A stretch of 64,000 nucleotides of DNA from Patagioenas fasciata (taxonomy: Eukaryota > Chordata > Aves > Columbiformes > Columbidae), in assembly GCF_037038585.1 (NCBI RefSeq), contig NC_092521.1:48710398-48774397 (forward strand), in the 5' to 3' direction. Below the pieces are notes generated by a model. The model was not told the DNA's origin. It worked only from the letters and a program-made list of their open reading frames with translations, and did not search any database. Both the position numbers and the translations under genes were made by a program. Shown here piece after piece: positions 1 to 15,063 of the stretch. Numbering within the stretch: position 1 is the stretch's first letter; every line of letters begins with the position of its first letter.

Positions 1-3000
1 TTTTTGCAGTCACGTAGGTGTCCATAGGAATTGAATGTTCCATGGACTGTGTGCAGCATTAATCAGTCTAGAATTTGTCCCCATTCAAGGCGCATCAGCT
101 CCAAGTGCAGGCAAGAACTGACTTGCATCAAAAATGTCATACTGACACATTGATGAACACAAGAACAAAACAACAAGCAAAGAAAATAATAAGGATTTTA
201 AACAGTGTTCATTCTTGAAATATATGCTAGAAAAAAAATCCTCATCAAAAGGAAAAGAGCTTGCAGCAAATCTACTTATTTATAAACAACTAATCTTCAA
301 AACTGTAAAGACTTGACAAGGGCCACATCCTCAGCTCAAGTGAATGGACTCTTCCAAAGTAAATGAAGCGACATAAATGTATATCAAAGAAAGACCTGTC
401 CCTACATAGTTTTCCAGTTTCTTTCTGCTATGGTTTGCCATTGTTACAACGTGGGAAGTTCTGATTTACCTCTGCTCCATTCTGCTCCCACATGAAAAAA
501 AATGGGAAGCTTGTTCCAGTTTGTAGAAGGAATTAGTTTTCAGACACGGCTCCCTGATAGAGTAGCAGTAGCAGGTAGTAGCAGTGTTTCCACCCATACA
601 ACTCTATTCAGTGACTTCAGAACCAAACCAGCTACAGCACAGCTAGGACAACAGTAGCAGGTATAGAAGTAACACTGGATGCAGGAATGAATTGCAAGTG
701 CTCTTTTAATCACTGTATCATAAACAGTGAACCCTGGTTCTGCTTTGCAAACAAACACCAGTGAGGTAGTTGGAGTAGCTGGACCTCAGAATGAATGATC
801 CATTGAGATCAACTGAGGAGACCATACACCTCTGAAAAGACCTTGTGAATTGCTTGTAGCCTTGACATTTGTTTCATATTTATTAAAAAAAAAAAAAAAA
901 AAAAATCAAATCCTTATATATGTGAGCTTTTTTTTCAAAAAACAGAGATTAAAGCAAACAGACCACCAGAAAGACTAATTCAGTGCACTACTGAGCACTG
1001 GCTTAATCCTGCCCCAGGACACACATTGATCCTGAAAGATTTTTCTTGATCGAACTGCAGAAAATGTTGAAATATCTCTGTGAATGTGAAGTAAGCAGTC
1101 ACTGAACTTCATACCATATGAAAACTCCAGATAAAGGTATAGGGACTTAGCTGACAGCACTGAAACAAGCTTATCAGCTTCTGAAGGTGTTAGCAGTGAT
1201 TTTAAATGCTGCCATCTGAGTGACATAGAACATAGAGCTGTACTTTAAAATCTGGATAAGAAATTCAGTAAGCAAACATGCTTATAGAACAGGGTTTTTA
1301 AAATTTGTCTTGTGTGTCCTGTATGACATTCAAATACTATAATTTTTCTTGTATATTTTTATATATATCCATGACAAAGAAAAGTGAATCCCAAAACTTC
1401 TCAAATGTTTAACAGTATGCATAGAAAAATAAATCCTCTCTGGAAAAAATACCTGCTCTTTATCAATATTTTGCCTGGTAGCTGCCATTTATGATTCTTA
1501 TCCTTTATTTCCTGTTATAAACTGCAAGACAGATAACGTACATCCAGCATTTTACACATTTCGTTTTACAAATATTTACCTTTATTCAGGTGACTTCAGT
1601 CCTTTAAATCACATATATATATATCAGTGTGAGGAATTAGGTTTACAGATAACTGTATGTCTTCTTTATGTCCAAGCAGTCTTGTTGATCATCCATTCGG
1701 AGGAGAGCACTGTCAGAGAGAAGAGTGGCCACTGCTGATTTTATCTATGGTCTTCGGGATGGGCGGATTAGAAGAAAACTGACCCATGGCTGGACGACTT
1801 CATTCGGCTTACATTAATTTGGTGCTGAAGAGGAAGGTTTCATCCTGGCAAAAGACTAAGGTATATACAAAGAAGCCTCTCTTCGCTACCATTTTGAGAA
1901 GAAAAAGGCAGAAAGCTTAGACAAAATCAACCCTTCTTCTTTCTCTGCAACAGAGAAGACATTTGGCATCTGGGAAGAAACAAAGACACTAATTTGCTTA
2001 GATGCATTTATCATTTTCTAGGTCTTTATGTTACCAGTGTTGTTTGAAGCAGAAAAAAATGTTTTAAATACTTCTCTGCAAAATCCCTGCTGTCTTATAC
2101 AATGAGTACATAGCTATTCTCTGTCACAGTAAAAGACAACTCAGCCCAGCATCCTGCTTCGACAGAGGACAATACTGGATATTCAGGAAAAAGTTTCAGA
2201 GCATACAGTGATGCTTATTATGACAATATCCAGCGATCTGAAACTTAGAGACTGCATCAACCATGTTTTTCTGCTTGTTTTTGAAGACCACGGAGCCTTC
2301 ACTCTTCTATTCAAAGAGAGCCAAAATCACAATAATTTGGTGTCTACACCAAGTATTCAAGTGTAGAGAATGCTTGGGAGGTGGGAGTTTGACCAGGGCT
2401 GTGATAAATGGTGACAGCACTTCGGAAGACTTCCAAAGGAAATATAAGTACAGTATTAATATATACTTATTTAAGATGTACTCCCAGTTCAGGTTTTGGG
2501 CAAAACTCTTTTTGCTGCAGGTGCATGGTTGGTGATCAGGAAGTTAATGCAGCAAAGCACCTCATATTATCTTTGGCTCTCTTATTCTAACTGGCTGTCA
2601 TTCAGAGAATGGGAAGCTCAACACTGCGTGGAGAATTGTCCTCTCCATTTGTCAGTGATTAATTTCACACATTCAGCCATCAGGGACTCTGTAGGAGATT
2701 CTAGTTATTTTTCTTTCCTGTCTCAAAGCAGAATTTACTGTCTGTACTTTTTATTCATTTCTAAATGAATTTTCATAGTTTGGGGAAAAAAGCTTCATTA
2801 TTTTTCTACTGTTTTAATAATGCTTTGGAATTAAAAAGATATTTGCATTTGTTGCATTTGAACCAGTTTATAGACATAATTTTTCAAATGTATTATTAAT
2901 CATATTAACACAAATAATCCTTGAGCAATGTAAGGAGTCTTTTTTTTTCCTAAATGAAAAATAATAAATGGGGTTTTTTTGCTTCCCTCCCCAGTGCTCC

Positions 3001-3400
3001 AAATCTGGGTTCCTTGTTATTTGACTGGCCAAGGGAAGACAGGTGTAAGGCTCAAATTGATGATGTCCTTCCTCTTACTCATAGTATAAGATGCCCAGAA
3101 CACTTCTTCTGACAAATCTCAGATGTCCCAGGCACCAAGGGGAACAACAGTTGACCTTAGTACAACTTCAATCTTCAGGACATATCGCTTTTGAGAAACC
3201 ATGAGGCCTCCCAGCTACTGTGTGCTGCAGGCAAACAAATCTTTCTGCTACTTCCAGCCCCTCCTGAAATGGTATTTGTCAAGCAGAGGTTTAGTTTAAC
3301 TTGTTTTCTGAGAGATTGTGGCTCCAGTGGGATCTGTAACACATCAAGGTAAAGGGGAACAAGGGAACGTGGAAACGTGACAAAGGTTGCTGAGATCCAA
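1..3400. other. Intergenic sequence, no gene seen
   Basis: AT-rich intergenic DNA. I see no exon with both splice signals and a protein-like reading frame. Simple-sequence content includes an A21 run at 885-905 and a short TA run near 1612-1623. All open frames are short and have no family motif. Confidence 0.6.
885..905. repeat. Poly(A) run of 21
   Basis: An uninterrupted run of 21 A. No recognisable SINE or processed-gene body precedes it, so it may be simple sequence or the tail of a decayed retrocopy. Confidence 0.8.
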
Positions 3401-6400
3401 ATGAAAGGGGCAATGTTAGTGGTGAGAAAGTAGCTGGAGAGGCAGAGCAAGAGGTAACTCACATGCTAATTGTGAGCTGAGCAGGAGAAGGAAAGAGTAG
3501 GAATTTTGATGGGGAAACTGGTGGGAAAACCAGCATCTAAATGGTGTATGAGGAAGAAGTGGAGGTGATAAAACATGAGGGACCCAGTATTTCAGAAGTA
3601 GTTTTATTGCTAGTACATCAGGGACTTGGATGAACAGCGTGGAGTGTGAGGGGGAGTGGACAAAGGGCAGAAAGGGGCAGAGAAGGGTGTAAAAAGGAAA
3701 GTCTGTATTTGAAGGAACAAGGAAGAAAAACAAGGAAACACAAAATCCAGGAACGGGTGGTAGAAGGTGCAGAAATACAGAGACTTTGACATTTTATGCA
3801 GAGTCGAAGTTCAATTGGAAGGGGGATGGTGCTCAAAGCTTTGGCAACATAAAAGCCAAATGTCCATGAATGTTTAAGGATCAGTGCCCTAACAGAAAAA
3901 GCTCAAGACATCTGCCACAGACAACGTAATTGATATCTTAAATGCCTATTTATAAAGTGTGGAAAAAGCAGTGGTTTATCTTGGGAAACTTCCATCTGAG
4001 TGTCTTGTACTGCTAGTCTTACACTGCCAATAATAAAATGTCCTTGGGATTTTTAAATGTTATAGGTGACAGTTTCTTAAATCAAAAAGTGGTGTGTCCA
4101 TCTCAGGGGATGTCAATGTTAAACTTCATCTTGAAATATAAAAAGGAAGTCATCGGTAGACCAAGTTTGGTGTTAAAATAAGAGCAAAGTGATCTCTAAC
4201 TTTTTAACATTTGTTGCAAGCAAACACAACAAAGCTCATGATGGTAAGAAACAAATTTGAACCTTAGACTTTCAAAAAAGATGAAAATGAAATTAAAAGT
4301 TACAAAATGTTCAGAGAAAAACATTATTATTAACTCAGAACATTCAAGTACATTCTACTACATATAGAAAAAACACAGTCCTGTAAGTAAGGAAGGAGAG
4401 AATGCTGTTTAGAAGGAAGAAAGTAAAATAAAACAACGCAACACTGTCAAAATTGTCTTTTCTATTTATGTAGTATTATGGACACACCAGAAATGGGGTA
4501 ATATAGAAAACTGGTAAGGAAAATTAAACTAAAAAATCACAGCAACAGAATGAAGAAGAATTCCTCTACATGATTGTTCACGAGCTTTGTGATAACGGCA
4601 TGATCTCATTACCAGAAGCATTTGTTAAAATTTGAACAGTGTAAAAAAGACTAAAAATAATTACATTTCTCTGCATTTGGGGAAATATCCTGTTGATGTA
4701 ATCACATATGACCAGGAAAAACTTTCCATTCCAACAGGAACTAAGATTCAACAGCAGATATAAATAATTAATCAACAGGACTAAGTATCTTGTACCCGAG
4801 AGTGTAAAAAGAGATGGTCAAGAAATCCTCTGAGCCTCTACAGTTGAATTGTCAATATTTTTCCATGTGGAAAGCTCTGGAAATTTTGGTGGAAGCTTTA
4901 GGAAATACTATATTAAATAATATACCCATTTAATTTTGCACTTTGTAACTTCTCTTCAAGTAGTTAACTGTGTGATACAGTATTGTTCAGGTTTTCATCT
5001 GTTCCCTACTTCCAGTAAGAAGCTCTGAAAAGAAATTGAGGGAAAGAACTATCAGGAACCAATTGAAGATGTCTGTGAATGTGATAGTAGTGTCTATGAT
5101 AATGAATGCTGGAGCAAGAGACTTGATTTTACCCATGAGGCTGGTAAACTGGCTATCTGAAGAGCAGTTTTGATGACCTAATGGTTTGTAGAGGCCACCC
5201 GGGATAGGTGACAACCTGAAAGGAGTTTTCCATCGATTCCAGTGGCCATTTCCATTGATCACAAAGTTTGGAAATTTTGTATGAGCCAGAAAACCAATCA
5301 TGCATGGGTCAAGGGAGAGAGTGGATTTGCAAGAACACATTCACCAATGCTTTTGAAAGTATTCATGTAAAAAGGAAATTAAGTGAGGGAATAATGTCAG
5401 CATCTTTCCAGGAAAAATTACTTGTTTAAGTATTAGAATCCCAGTGAAGAGCCATAGGTTTCTTTGCTTCTGTTCACAGAAACAGGACTCTCAGCATATT
5501 TATGTAATACTGGAAGGTTTTGGGATCCTGGTACTTAAATTTCAGTACCAGTGACATGGATAGAGTGTGAGTGGGGAAAGATCTGGGTTTTGGTACCATG
5601 CAACCTATGTTTGAAAATGGTGTCTGTGACCAGTCAGTTGTGGTTTTCACAAGCAAAGAAAGATTTTGAAAAAAATGGGAGAAGGTTCTGAGAATTATTA
5701 AAGGTCTGGAAAGCATGACAGTCAGTTTAGTGTTCTCAGCTGATTTATTCTAATGAAAGACCAATGTGAGATTTGTTCTGCTTGGAGGACAGAAGGTTTT
5801 TTGCTCTCCAGCAAAAAGCACGACAAGGTCCAGAGGATGAAAACTGGAAGTAAAAACACTCCCAAAATTACAGTGAATCGATTTATCAATATTTACTTGT
5901 GGATTCCACATCAATAGAAAGATTTAAAACTAAACCTGGATCTTCTTCTAATGGATCTGTTCTGAAACACAAGCATATTTCATGGTCTTTTCATGTACCA
6001 GAGGTTACGGTAGGTACACATTGTGGCCCCTTTTGTCTTGCAATTGGTGAAAGCAAGTTCTTAGAAATTGGAGTGCTATGACTGAAGAAGCAGAACAGGA
6101 AGCCATCACCCCTCGTTTCCAGTGGATGGATTGTATTTACCCAAAAAGATTATTTCAAAGAATGGAAAAGTATGGGTTTTGCAGGTTAAGAAAGAAGAAA
6201 CATGATTTGAAAAAGGCAGAAAAGGGTGTGAGGTAGGGACAGAGAGAAGTAACACTAAGCTTTTGGACTCATCTGGTAAATAGAAGTGTGAAGTGTTTGA
6301 CTGGATATAGAAAATGAAATATTGATAAAGCCAGTGTTTGTTATTAAACTCCAAAAAGCAAGTAGGAGAGAAGACATTCTGGCAGCTCTGGACAGGACAC

Positions 6401-7860
6401 CAAGCAAAGGGCTGTAGACTGAAAGTTAAGGGAAAGAGATTTGACAGTTTCCACATTCACAGGCCAGGAGTGGTATTTAAATGGGTGTAAGCAGAGCTGA
6501 CTGACCACCTGAAAGTAACAGGAGACGGAGGCAGTGCCCTGTGAGCTCAAACAGAGCTGAGCACTTGCCTGGAGCACTGGGAACAAGACCAGAGGGAGTC
6601 CCCAGAGAAGAGAGACTTTGGACACGAAGGCGATGTGACTCTTTCTGTATCAGATTAGGGGTTCTAAAAAAGATGTCAGATATAATGGCAAGAAGAAAGA
6701 CAGATCTACAGTTTGAAAAGGTTGCTATTTTTAGGACAAGTAATGCAAAACCTTGTCTGAGGCTGATGGGAAATGGCTGGATCGAAGAGAGGAGTTGAGA
6801 AGAAGTGAAAGCGAGGAAATGTGACAAGGAACCGGGGGAAATCGGATCTCTGAGGGAATAAGAGTTGTGGATGTATTTCTCCTAGGTGGTGATTAATGAG
6901 GACTTTAGGTTTGAGTTTGAAACTATTACAAGTGACTAAGAAACAGCAGAGGTAAGAGTTTGAGAGGGAGGATGATCTGTGTCTCAGGTAGGCGAGCTGA
7001 TACAACATTTTTACAAATGACACCTGCTTGAGCAAGAAGGTTCCAGGGGGGTTACATTTCAGCCCAAACCATTTTTTAAAAATACATAATTTATGCCTAT
7101 AAAGGAGACACACTGATCTAATTTAATTAGGCTAATTAGAGGTCTGTGTCAAATACAGGAGTGAAGTATGTGGAGGTGAGTAGAAGGTGTAAGTGTGGAA
7201 AGATACTGAAAAAAGTCCTCATAGGGTGCATCAGTTTTCGCTCAGAATAAAGTGACAGGAATCCACGCAGTACAAAATCAGAAAATCTGAATGCTACAGA
7301 AGTCTTGCATGGCTGGATGCTAAGATGCTCAGTATTGAAGCCTGAGGTGGACTGAACCATGGAAAAATAATGGTTTTGCTCCAATTTAAGACTGCAGGTA
7401 TACATGCGAGTAGATGGATTTTCAGATAGGGGCATTTCTTTGTATTATTCAAAGTCTTTTGGAATCTTTTTTCAATGTCTTTTGGAGTTGAGGACAGCGG
7501 AGCAAGGAAAGGGAAATGATGGTACAGAAACTGGAAGGGGGAGCCAAAAAAGGATTCAGGGGCACTGGCCATGTGACAGGGAGGATGGAGTTGTAAAACA
7601 AGGTGAAATTAAATGAAGTGTAAGAATGCAGATTGAGAGACTGAAAGCCATGAGGACATGGTAAAGCAGAAATTACTGAATTATCTGTGGAGTGTGAAGG
7701 ACCAGACCAGTGCTAGGGAAACAAGAAGACCAAAGGAGATCTGGCAGGAAGGCAACAAAGCAGGATTTCTTATTCTCAGTGGCTCCAAACAGGGGATATG
7801 TCCTTCTTTTAAGAAGAGAGAGGGAGACAGTGGAACAAGCTGAGTCTCTCAAGTACGTGA
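3400..7860. other. Purine-biased block of unknown origin
   Basis: For about 4.4 kb the plus strand is visibly enriched in G and A, with many GGA, GAA and AGG runs. As a result the minus strand shows a series of overlapping open frames of 70-135 codons rich in Leu, Ser, Phe and Pro. None has a recognisable domain, and frames change every few hundred bases. One possible reading is one or more very old LINE copies lying antisense, since antisense L2/CR1-type coding sequence is also purine-rich, but I could not align any reverse-transcriptase motif to it. Treated as non-coding. Confidence 0.4.
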
Positions 7861-10800
7861 CAGAAGTGATTTAAGTCAAGTTCCTATCACAACTGAAAAT
7901 AACAATTGAACTAGATCCAAGAAACCGACCTCTGCAAAGGTATTTACTGCATCCTGATGAAGACTGCTATTGTAGCCATAAATATAGCAAGTAGCTGGAA
8001 ATTCACAGTTGAGAAATACCAAGAGCCCTTGAGGTTTTTCCTCCCCTCGCAGTGCGTAACATATTTCAATGAAATGTGAGACAAAAAGATGATAGCCCAG
8101 AAAGATTTATCTTCTTACTAAGGCTCTGGATTCACTTCAGCCAATGTTTTTGTGATCTAGTGTTGCTTTATGAAAGAGCTTCAAATAGCAAGGAGCTTTA
8201 CCAAGGAGACTCAAATAGAAAATCACGCAATCGGTATATTTTACTTTAAAATGCAATTAAATAGTGAACTTGCTTATAACAAATGTTATTTTGTATCTGT
8301 CCTGGAGAATAAAGGGACAGGAAAATCTGTATCATTTGCATGACATAATTTCCAAACTAAGAGTGGGAGCTGGTAGCTGATGTGAACACTTCGCTGTTGT
8401 GAGAAATGCAAGATTTTGTCACATTTAACACGCGGGGAAGCTCAGTTAACACTACGTCCTGAGAGGGACCGAAAAAAGGGAGATGGGTTTGGAACACAAG
8501 ACATTTCGCACACAGAAAACACTGTTTGTGCCCAAGACATTGTAACTGGAATACAAGATAACTGTGAAATGCTGCCAGTCACTCCCTTTCATTTCATGGA
8601 AGACTTGAATAAGCAGCCACAGAAATGTGCCCTGGATCCTATTGCACCACAACCCTTTTTTTCACACACTTTCTAAGAGTATTTAGGCACTTGGACTTTC
8701 TTCAAGAAAAAGGTCATCTGAAACATATTTTTAACATCAAAAAAAAAAAAATCTTAACAGAAATGTATTTTAAGTTATATTATTTTGCTGAAAGGTGTTA
8801 ATAGCCATAGTCAAGAGGGACTTTGATCTGCAGCTGATCAACAGATTTGAAGCAGATGGATGTGCTAATCACACAGGCTGACACACCGCACAGATGAGTC
8901 TGTTAAGAACCTGGGCTGTAAGGACTATGGAATAAGTTTTGTAGTTTAGTAACTGGAAATAATAGAAGCCTTTGTCTACTAGCTTGCATGACAAAGAAAC
9001 TAAATCATCTCAGCTGCTATAAATGTGAAGGCTAAAAGATTTATTATGTAGGTGATGGGAAGGACATAAGAAGCTGCAATACCTGCCAGAGAACCAACAT
9101 GAAAAATTTTGATTAAGGAATTTTATTAAAGGAGTAGCATCATCCTTGGCCCACAGAAAGAAAGGGAGAGAGATTAAATGCTGGTTTTGTTAAAATTAGT
9201 TGTATAGTTCCTAGTGATTTCAGTGGAACCAAGATTTAGTGGATAATGTTGAAGTATATCAAGTCAAATAAAATAATGGTTAATTGTTTTTCATAATTTG
9301 TCTTTGCACTTCAGATGAAACTTCAAAGTTGAAATATTCAGGACGAAAATAATTATGTGCTTACTGGAGTTAATTTAAAAACAATGCTAACAGTATTCTT
9401 CTGATTTTGCAACTTCTAAAACTGAACCTTTGAAAGCTGTTGAATCAAATTTAAGGCAATATGAGGACATGGAATTAGGAAAGATATTCATACTTTGAAA
9501 CTTTTTTTGCCATTGGGAATTTAATGGAAATTTTCTCTCTGCCAATTTAGGCTAATATCTCTTTCTTGTGTAAGACAGAAGGACATCAGTGTTGCTGAGT
9601 GTGTGTGGCACAGTGCCATGAGGACCAGATAAGCTCTTCAAGACAAGTAAACAAATGGTTTTCTGATGTATGTACACATGAGCATTAGCATCCTTGGAAG
9701 CTGCATTAGATTTTCAAATGTATGACTTTGGTAGCTATATCAGTGTTTGTCACTCTGAAAAAGCTACTAGTTAGAATCTCTACACTAGGAAGGCGAAACA
9801 AAGAGATTGGCAAAACTTTGAATAACAGTGTATTCCCTTTGATCAGAAAGACGAGCTGCTTCTGGGGAAAAAAATAAATAAAAAAAAAATAAAAACAACC
9901 CACAAACCTTAGTTTGCTTTCTGTATGAAACATATTTTTGAATATACAAAATTGATTAAATTTGTAGAAAAAGAAATTGTCTATACCAATCCACTATATG
10001 AATGTGTTAAACGTTTTAAATATGTGATTTTATTTGGTTGATTGCTATGTAAATCAACTCTGCTTTTTATATGGAATCTTTATTCACAATGAAAGGATAA
10101 AAGAAGAGTGAACTATTCAAAAATAAGGGCTTCATTACAAATTTCATCCTTCAATGGCTTTATCTTGAATGGCATCGTTTGTTTTTTACTCATTTTCATT
10201 TCATGCCTAGCCAGTATAAGACAGCTTGGGCTCTGCCTTTATGCTTTTACTGACAGTCCCAAGTCTGCAAGAGAGACAGACTGCTGGTCCCTGGGTAATG
10301 AGTATTTAGGTTGGGGTCACAGGTGGTGGGTCTCTAGAGCACAACAGGAAACCCAGCTCTGTACTCAGAATTTGAAGCGCAGAGCTGGTTGACACAGAGT
10401 AAACAGGAGACCTGGGTGTATTTTTATATTTTGAAGGAAGTAATTCTTGAGTTTTTACTTATTGCCGTCCAGAATCATTGTTTCTGATTCTTACTGAGAT
10501 TCTAGTTGTGCTGCTTAAGTTAAAGGAGTTGGTGATGCTTTCAGAGATTATATTAAAATCATTTCTTTCCTGCCCTGCTTCAGATCCCCAAAATTATCTT
10601 GAATGATCAGGAAACTTCCACCGGATGACTGTGTGAGGATGGAGAAGAGCCTCAAGGCTTTATGTCTGCATAGATATTTCTTGTGGAAATGGACATGGGA
10701 CATGTCTTGAATCAAAGCCAGGTGTGATCAGCTCTGTACAGGCTTAAAGAACACCTTAGTGCTGATCTTAGCATTTAAAATTGCTTTTCAGACTTTCTGA

Positions 10801-13109
10801 GGTCATTAAATGAGTTAATCGTTAGCACAATATATGTTACCTCGCTCATATATAGTAAGTCAGACCTCTGAGCTCAGACATTTGCCCACCTTTTTGTACA
10901 CTTTGAAGAACTGGGGGCAACTCTCCATCTGTCTGGTCACAAAAGAAAACAGCAGGCAGAGAATGTCTTTGCCAGTTCTTAGCTCGGTTGTCATCTGTGC
11001 CAGGCCACTTTCAGCTCTCCTTGACATTTGTACAGAGGGACTGCTGCTGTGCTGCCCGTAGCCAGTCTGTACTTCACCCTGCACATTTTCCTGTGCCTGA
11101 GAAAAGGATGCCTCATTTCCAAAAACTATCACAAAAGCTGAAAGGTACCTTCTAGTGTGCCATCAGTCACTGTGTTTCCCTCGCCCATACCAAGACTCCT
11201 CGCTGCTGTTACCTGACACAGACTTGCTGAAGACTGGGTAAAAAACTGCACAGAAGTTGAACTTGCATCATGACACAGGAGTGTGTTATATAAACTTTGG
11301 AACAAAGAACTTGTTAAAATATGCCCAAAGGATGGAAAAATAACCAAGATCATTTATTCAGACATTATTTCCTGATCAAGGTAATTTCTGTTGTAAACCT
11401 CTGGCAATATTTGAATTTGATTACACTAGAGCAAAATGTCATTCTTGTTTATGGCTCTTCCAAAGCAAAATTCTGCTTCGTGCTCTCCACAGCATGGATA
11501 AACGGGTATCACCTGATGACTGTGCTGTATAGCCATTCTCCTTCAGAGAAGGGCCAGGACAGTGTGTATTGGTCTTTTCCCTAATGCTGTGATAACTGGG
11601 TACTTAATTCTTTTTCCCTGGGTAAGCAATATTTTTTTTCTGTAATCATGTGGTTGCCTGAAACCAATGAGAATACACAAAAGCAGCAAAAATTATGTTT
11701 GTGAAAATATTTTCTCTTGCTGCTTCCCATGCAAATACTTTGGGCAGTAACTCTGCACTGTGGGTGTTTTGTAAACACCTTCATACCTGAACCAAGTAGG
11801 ATTTGCAGGGCTTTTGCCAGCAAAGTGCAGGCACTGAAGAAAGCCACCTGCACTTGGATACCAGGCTGAACAGCACCTTGCAGCCAAAATTCAACAGACT
11901 GCGTTAAGAGTATGCTAGTGACACCTAGTGTTTAATATAAAAATGCTATGAAACTCGGTGGATTTGCTTTGTAAAGGCGTTTGCAGCAGCTAGCGAGGCA
12001 GGTGCTGTCGAGGTGCCTGCTGCAAGGCACCTTGGCGGGGCTCAAGGAGATCTGTGGCTACTGTCCTGTGGCCAAGAGGTCTCCCAGCCCATCTTCGCGA
12101 GCAGCGTGTTGAAGAGTTAATCACCCCCAATAGCAAATAAGCAATGTTGCAGGGGTACTCCCAAGGTGACAGTAACAATGTGGTCTGTTCTTTACATCCT
12201 CCATGTTCTTCTATGCAACATACATCTTCCTATCTAATAAACTGGCAGAATGCTAGACTTAGTATTATTTCATATATGCTGGAACGTGTTCTGGTCACTG
12301 ATATGCTTTCCGAGCAATATATATATACAAAACTTGCAGTGGGAACTGTTGAACTACCTACAAGACGTGGAGTATCATAGTCTAATTTTAAAAGAAAAAA
12401 AAAGACTATCTCAAATCAGGATTGCAATAACTTCTGAAATAAAATTCCAGCACAGCAGGGAGCTCAAAGCTGGTGACACATCGCCTAGATTATAGGCAAA
12501 GGAGAACAATATTCCAAGGACATTTGATTTCACATAGCAACAACAGTTATAAGTTGCTGAATTCAATATTCCTACAAGTAACACTCACAGTCAAGGAGCT
12601 CTTGAAGCTTTTTTTGATATTTGGTTTCTTAAAATTACTGTTTCTAAAAATAAGGACAAAATGGGTTGTGAGATCATAAACTGTATAAAAACAGATGTAT
12701 GCTTAATGTTGTACAACACAGTTAAAGAAGTTAGCATATGAATAACTAATCATCATTGCAAGTATCTCAAGCCATGATTAATGTAAAAATACTAGAATGT
12801 TGCTAGTAGAAATAGAATATCAGCTTGAACTATATACAGATGTATGACATTTTTATCCCTTTTGATATCTACTATATCCAAGAAAAATGTAGTAATAAAA
12901 TTAGATCAAGTGAAAAAGTTGCTGTAAAAGTAATGAAAAAGACAAGATGACAGGCTGATTCATCATGAAGAATCCAGACCAAAGTTTAAGATCATTGTGG
13001 CTCCTACAGACTTGCACACATCCATACATGATTAAGTTACTTGAAGGGCTTCAAAGATGCAAAGCATTTCTTAATCAGAGGCAAGCTGTAGGTCTGGTGT
13101 CTTACATTA

Positions 13110-13200
13110 GGTGAGTCTAGTATGTTTAGAGCTTTGAAAGTCAAATAAGGTCACTAGAGACTTCCTGAATACCTTTTGGAATAAATTCAGCTTCTGTGTT
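13110..13200 (-). repeat. Possible ancient LINE remnant (antisense)
   Basis: The stretch around GAGCTTTGAAAGTCAA loosely resembles the antisense form of a segment found in old L2/CR1-superfamily LINE coding sequence. The match is short, divergent and recalled from memory rather than aligned, so this is only a suggestion. Confidence 0.25.
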
Positions 13201-15063
13201 GTTCGATAAAAGTGTGACACAGATACTTGAATCTTCTGAAGGCAGGAATCATCAGTGGGAGTCATTTGAAGAAGATCGTGGGACACAACAGAATCACAGA
13301 AAAGGACTAAGGTGATCCTAAGCCATACACTGGGACTGGAGGAGAACTTTGTTATTGGGGCATAATTTGCTCTATTCTGTTCCTGAACTAGAGTCATGTT
13401 ACTGTATGAGTGTAATATTTTAGTTTAGACTGCTGCTGGAAAAGCATTCATCATGAACTAAGACAAGTTTAATGCAGGAGTGTACGTGACATTGGAAGAG
13501 GGCATAAGTAAAACATATTCCAGCAATACTGTTCAGTCAGATGGAGAGGAAAGCAAGCTGCTACAGGAATTCACTTATAGTATGGAGACACAATTAACTA
13601 ATGTTATCTGTTCTGAATGGGTGAGGGTACTTAGTGTGGTTGAGTGTTATGCACTGAACTTTTGCAACAGCATAAGGAAAGACTAAATACATCCATAAAT
13701 ACAGGCCATAAAACCAAGTGATAATTTTAAAAACTCTTATTTTTTAATGCCTCTGTATTCTGTGGATAAGGTTAGGTACTCCCAGGTGAGTGAAAGACTT
13801 CAAATAAGTAAAAAGTCTCACACAGACTGTGCTTGATAGTTGTAGTGGATTCTTATTCAGTACCCTCTTCTTTGGGATCAACTGGAGAAGGAGGGGAAAA
13901 GATGCTGACAGCTCTATAGTCATTGCATTTCTGTAGGGTTCATTCATTTTGATTACTGCTGTTACTCTGATAATTTTCTTGATATCTGAAACAAAACTGC
14001 AGTTCTCTACAGTTCAGCTCACTTTAAGACACCATTGAACTGGTGTAATGCTCACAAGCTTTTGCTAAAATGATGGTGACAGCTACTGAGTTCTAACTAG
14101 CACTGTTTTTATGCTTGCTATAAATAATTACTTTCATCAGGCGCTTTCTCGACCATATATCACTGGAGAAAGATGCAGCACATTTCAGATCTCCACATGT
14201 ACTAACGCTGATTTATTGTCCCCCATTCTTCATCTGAATATAACAATAGTACAGGAAGAGTTATCCATCCATCCAGACTTTGATTTTCTTACATTTTCTA
14301 TGTAGTTTCAGAGTTTGACTCTAGTGACTTTGAGGATGGCTTTTTTGTTGTCTTCATGTGAGTGACATTTTATTAAGGGTCCGTTGGGTAGATTCCCTGG
14401 TGCAACATAGCTTTTTGCACTACTAAGGCAGCAAAAAGAAGCTCTAATAGGGCCAAAAAGTGCTAGAAGAGAATCCCCTAGGATGAGAAACTGCACAGCT
14501 TGAGTCTGCGAGTGCATATCTGCCTGCCTCAATGTGAGCAGGGGAGAAAATATACTTCAATGGCAAGGGAGGACACGATGGAGATGTGGCAGAGAAGGCT
14601 GCTTCTCTTAAGGAACTCCGCTGAGGGTGATGCAATAGAACAATTATCCAGCAAAGGGAATAATATAGTTTTTAAGAGTTAGATAGCTGAGAGAGCTTTA
14701 AATGCATCAGACTTCATCTTGGAGTTATTCTTGTCCTTGCACTTATGTTGTGGAGCCACATCTTAAGTTGAGGATGCTGTTCTAGGCAACATACTGTCCC
14801 CATTTGCTATGCAGTGGGACTGGTGCTTATCTGACCAGGTTCAGGAAGAAAATTAACCCAGTCAGTATTGCTCCTTCACATCACTGGGAGATCCAATTTG
14901 TACCTATGGCAGTGGAAGGGAGCAAGCCGGGATGCAGCTGGAGAGGGGATGGCAAGAAAGAGCAAGCAGGGACATAGGACCTCTAACGCGGCTGTAAAAC
15001 CGCACCCTTGGAGAAGCTACTGACAAGTCTCCTGACTATTTGAGGCAGAGTGTAGAATGAGTA

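Noticed and set aside
4987-5340. 117-codon minus-strand frame with a faint resemblance to a LINE ORF2 linker region
   Set aside because: Only a vague pattern of residues matched and no reverse-transcriptase motif is nearby, so a LINE call would be guesswork.
10381-10420. Exact MIR-like 14-mer CAGGAGACCTGGGT
   Set aside because: The flanks do not continue the MIR pattern; a single 14-mer could be chance or an unrecognisably decayed relic.
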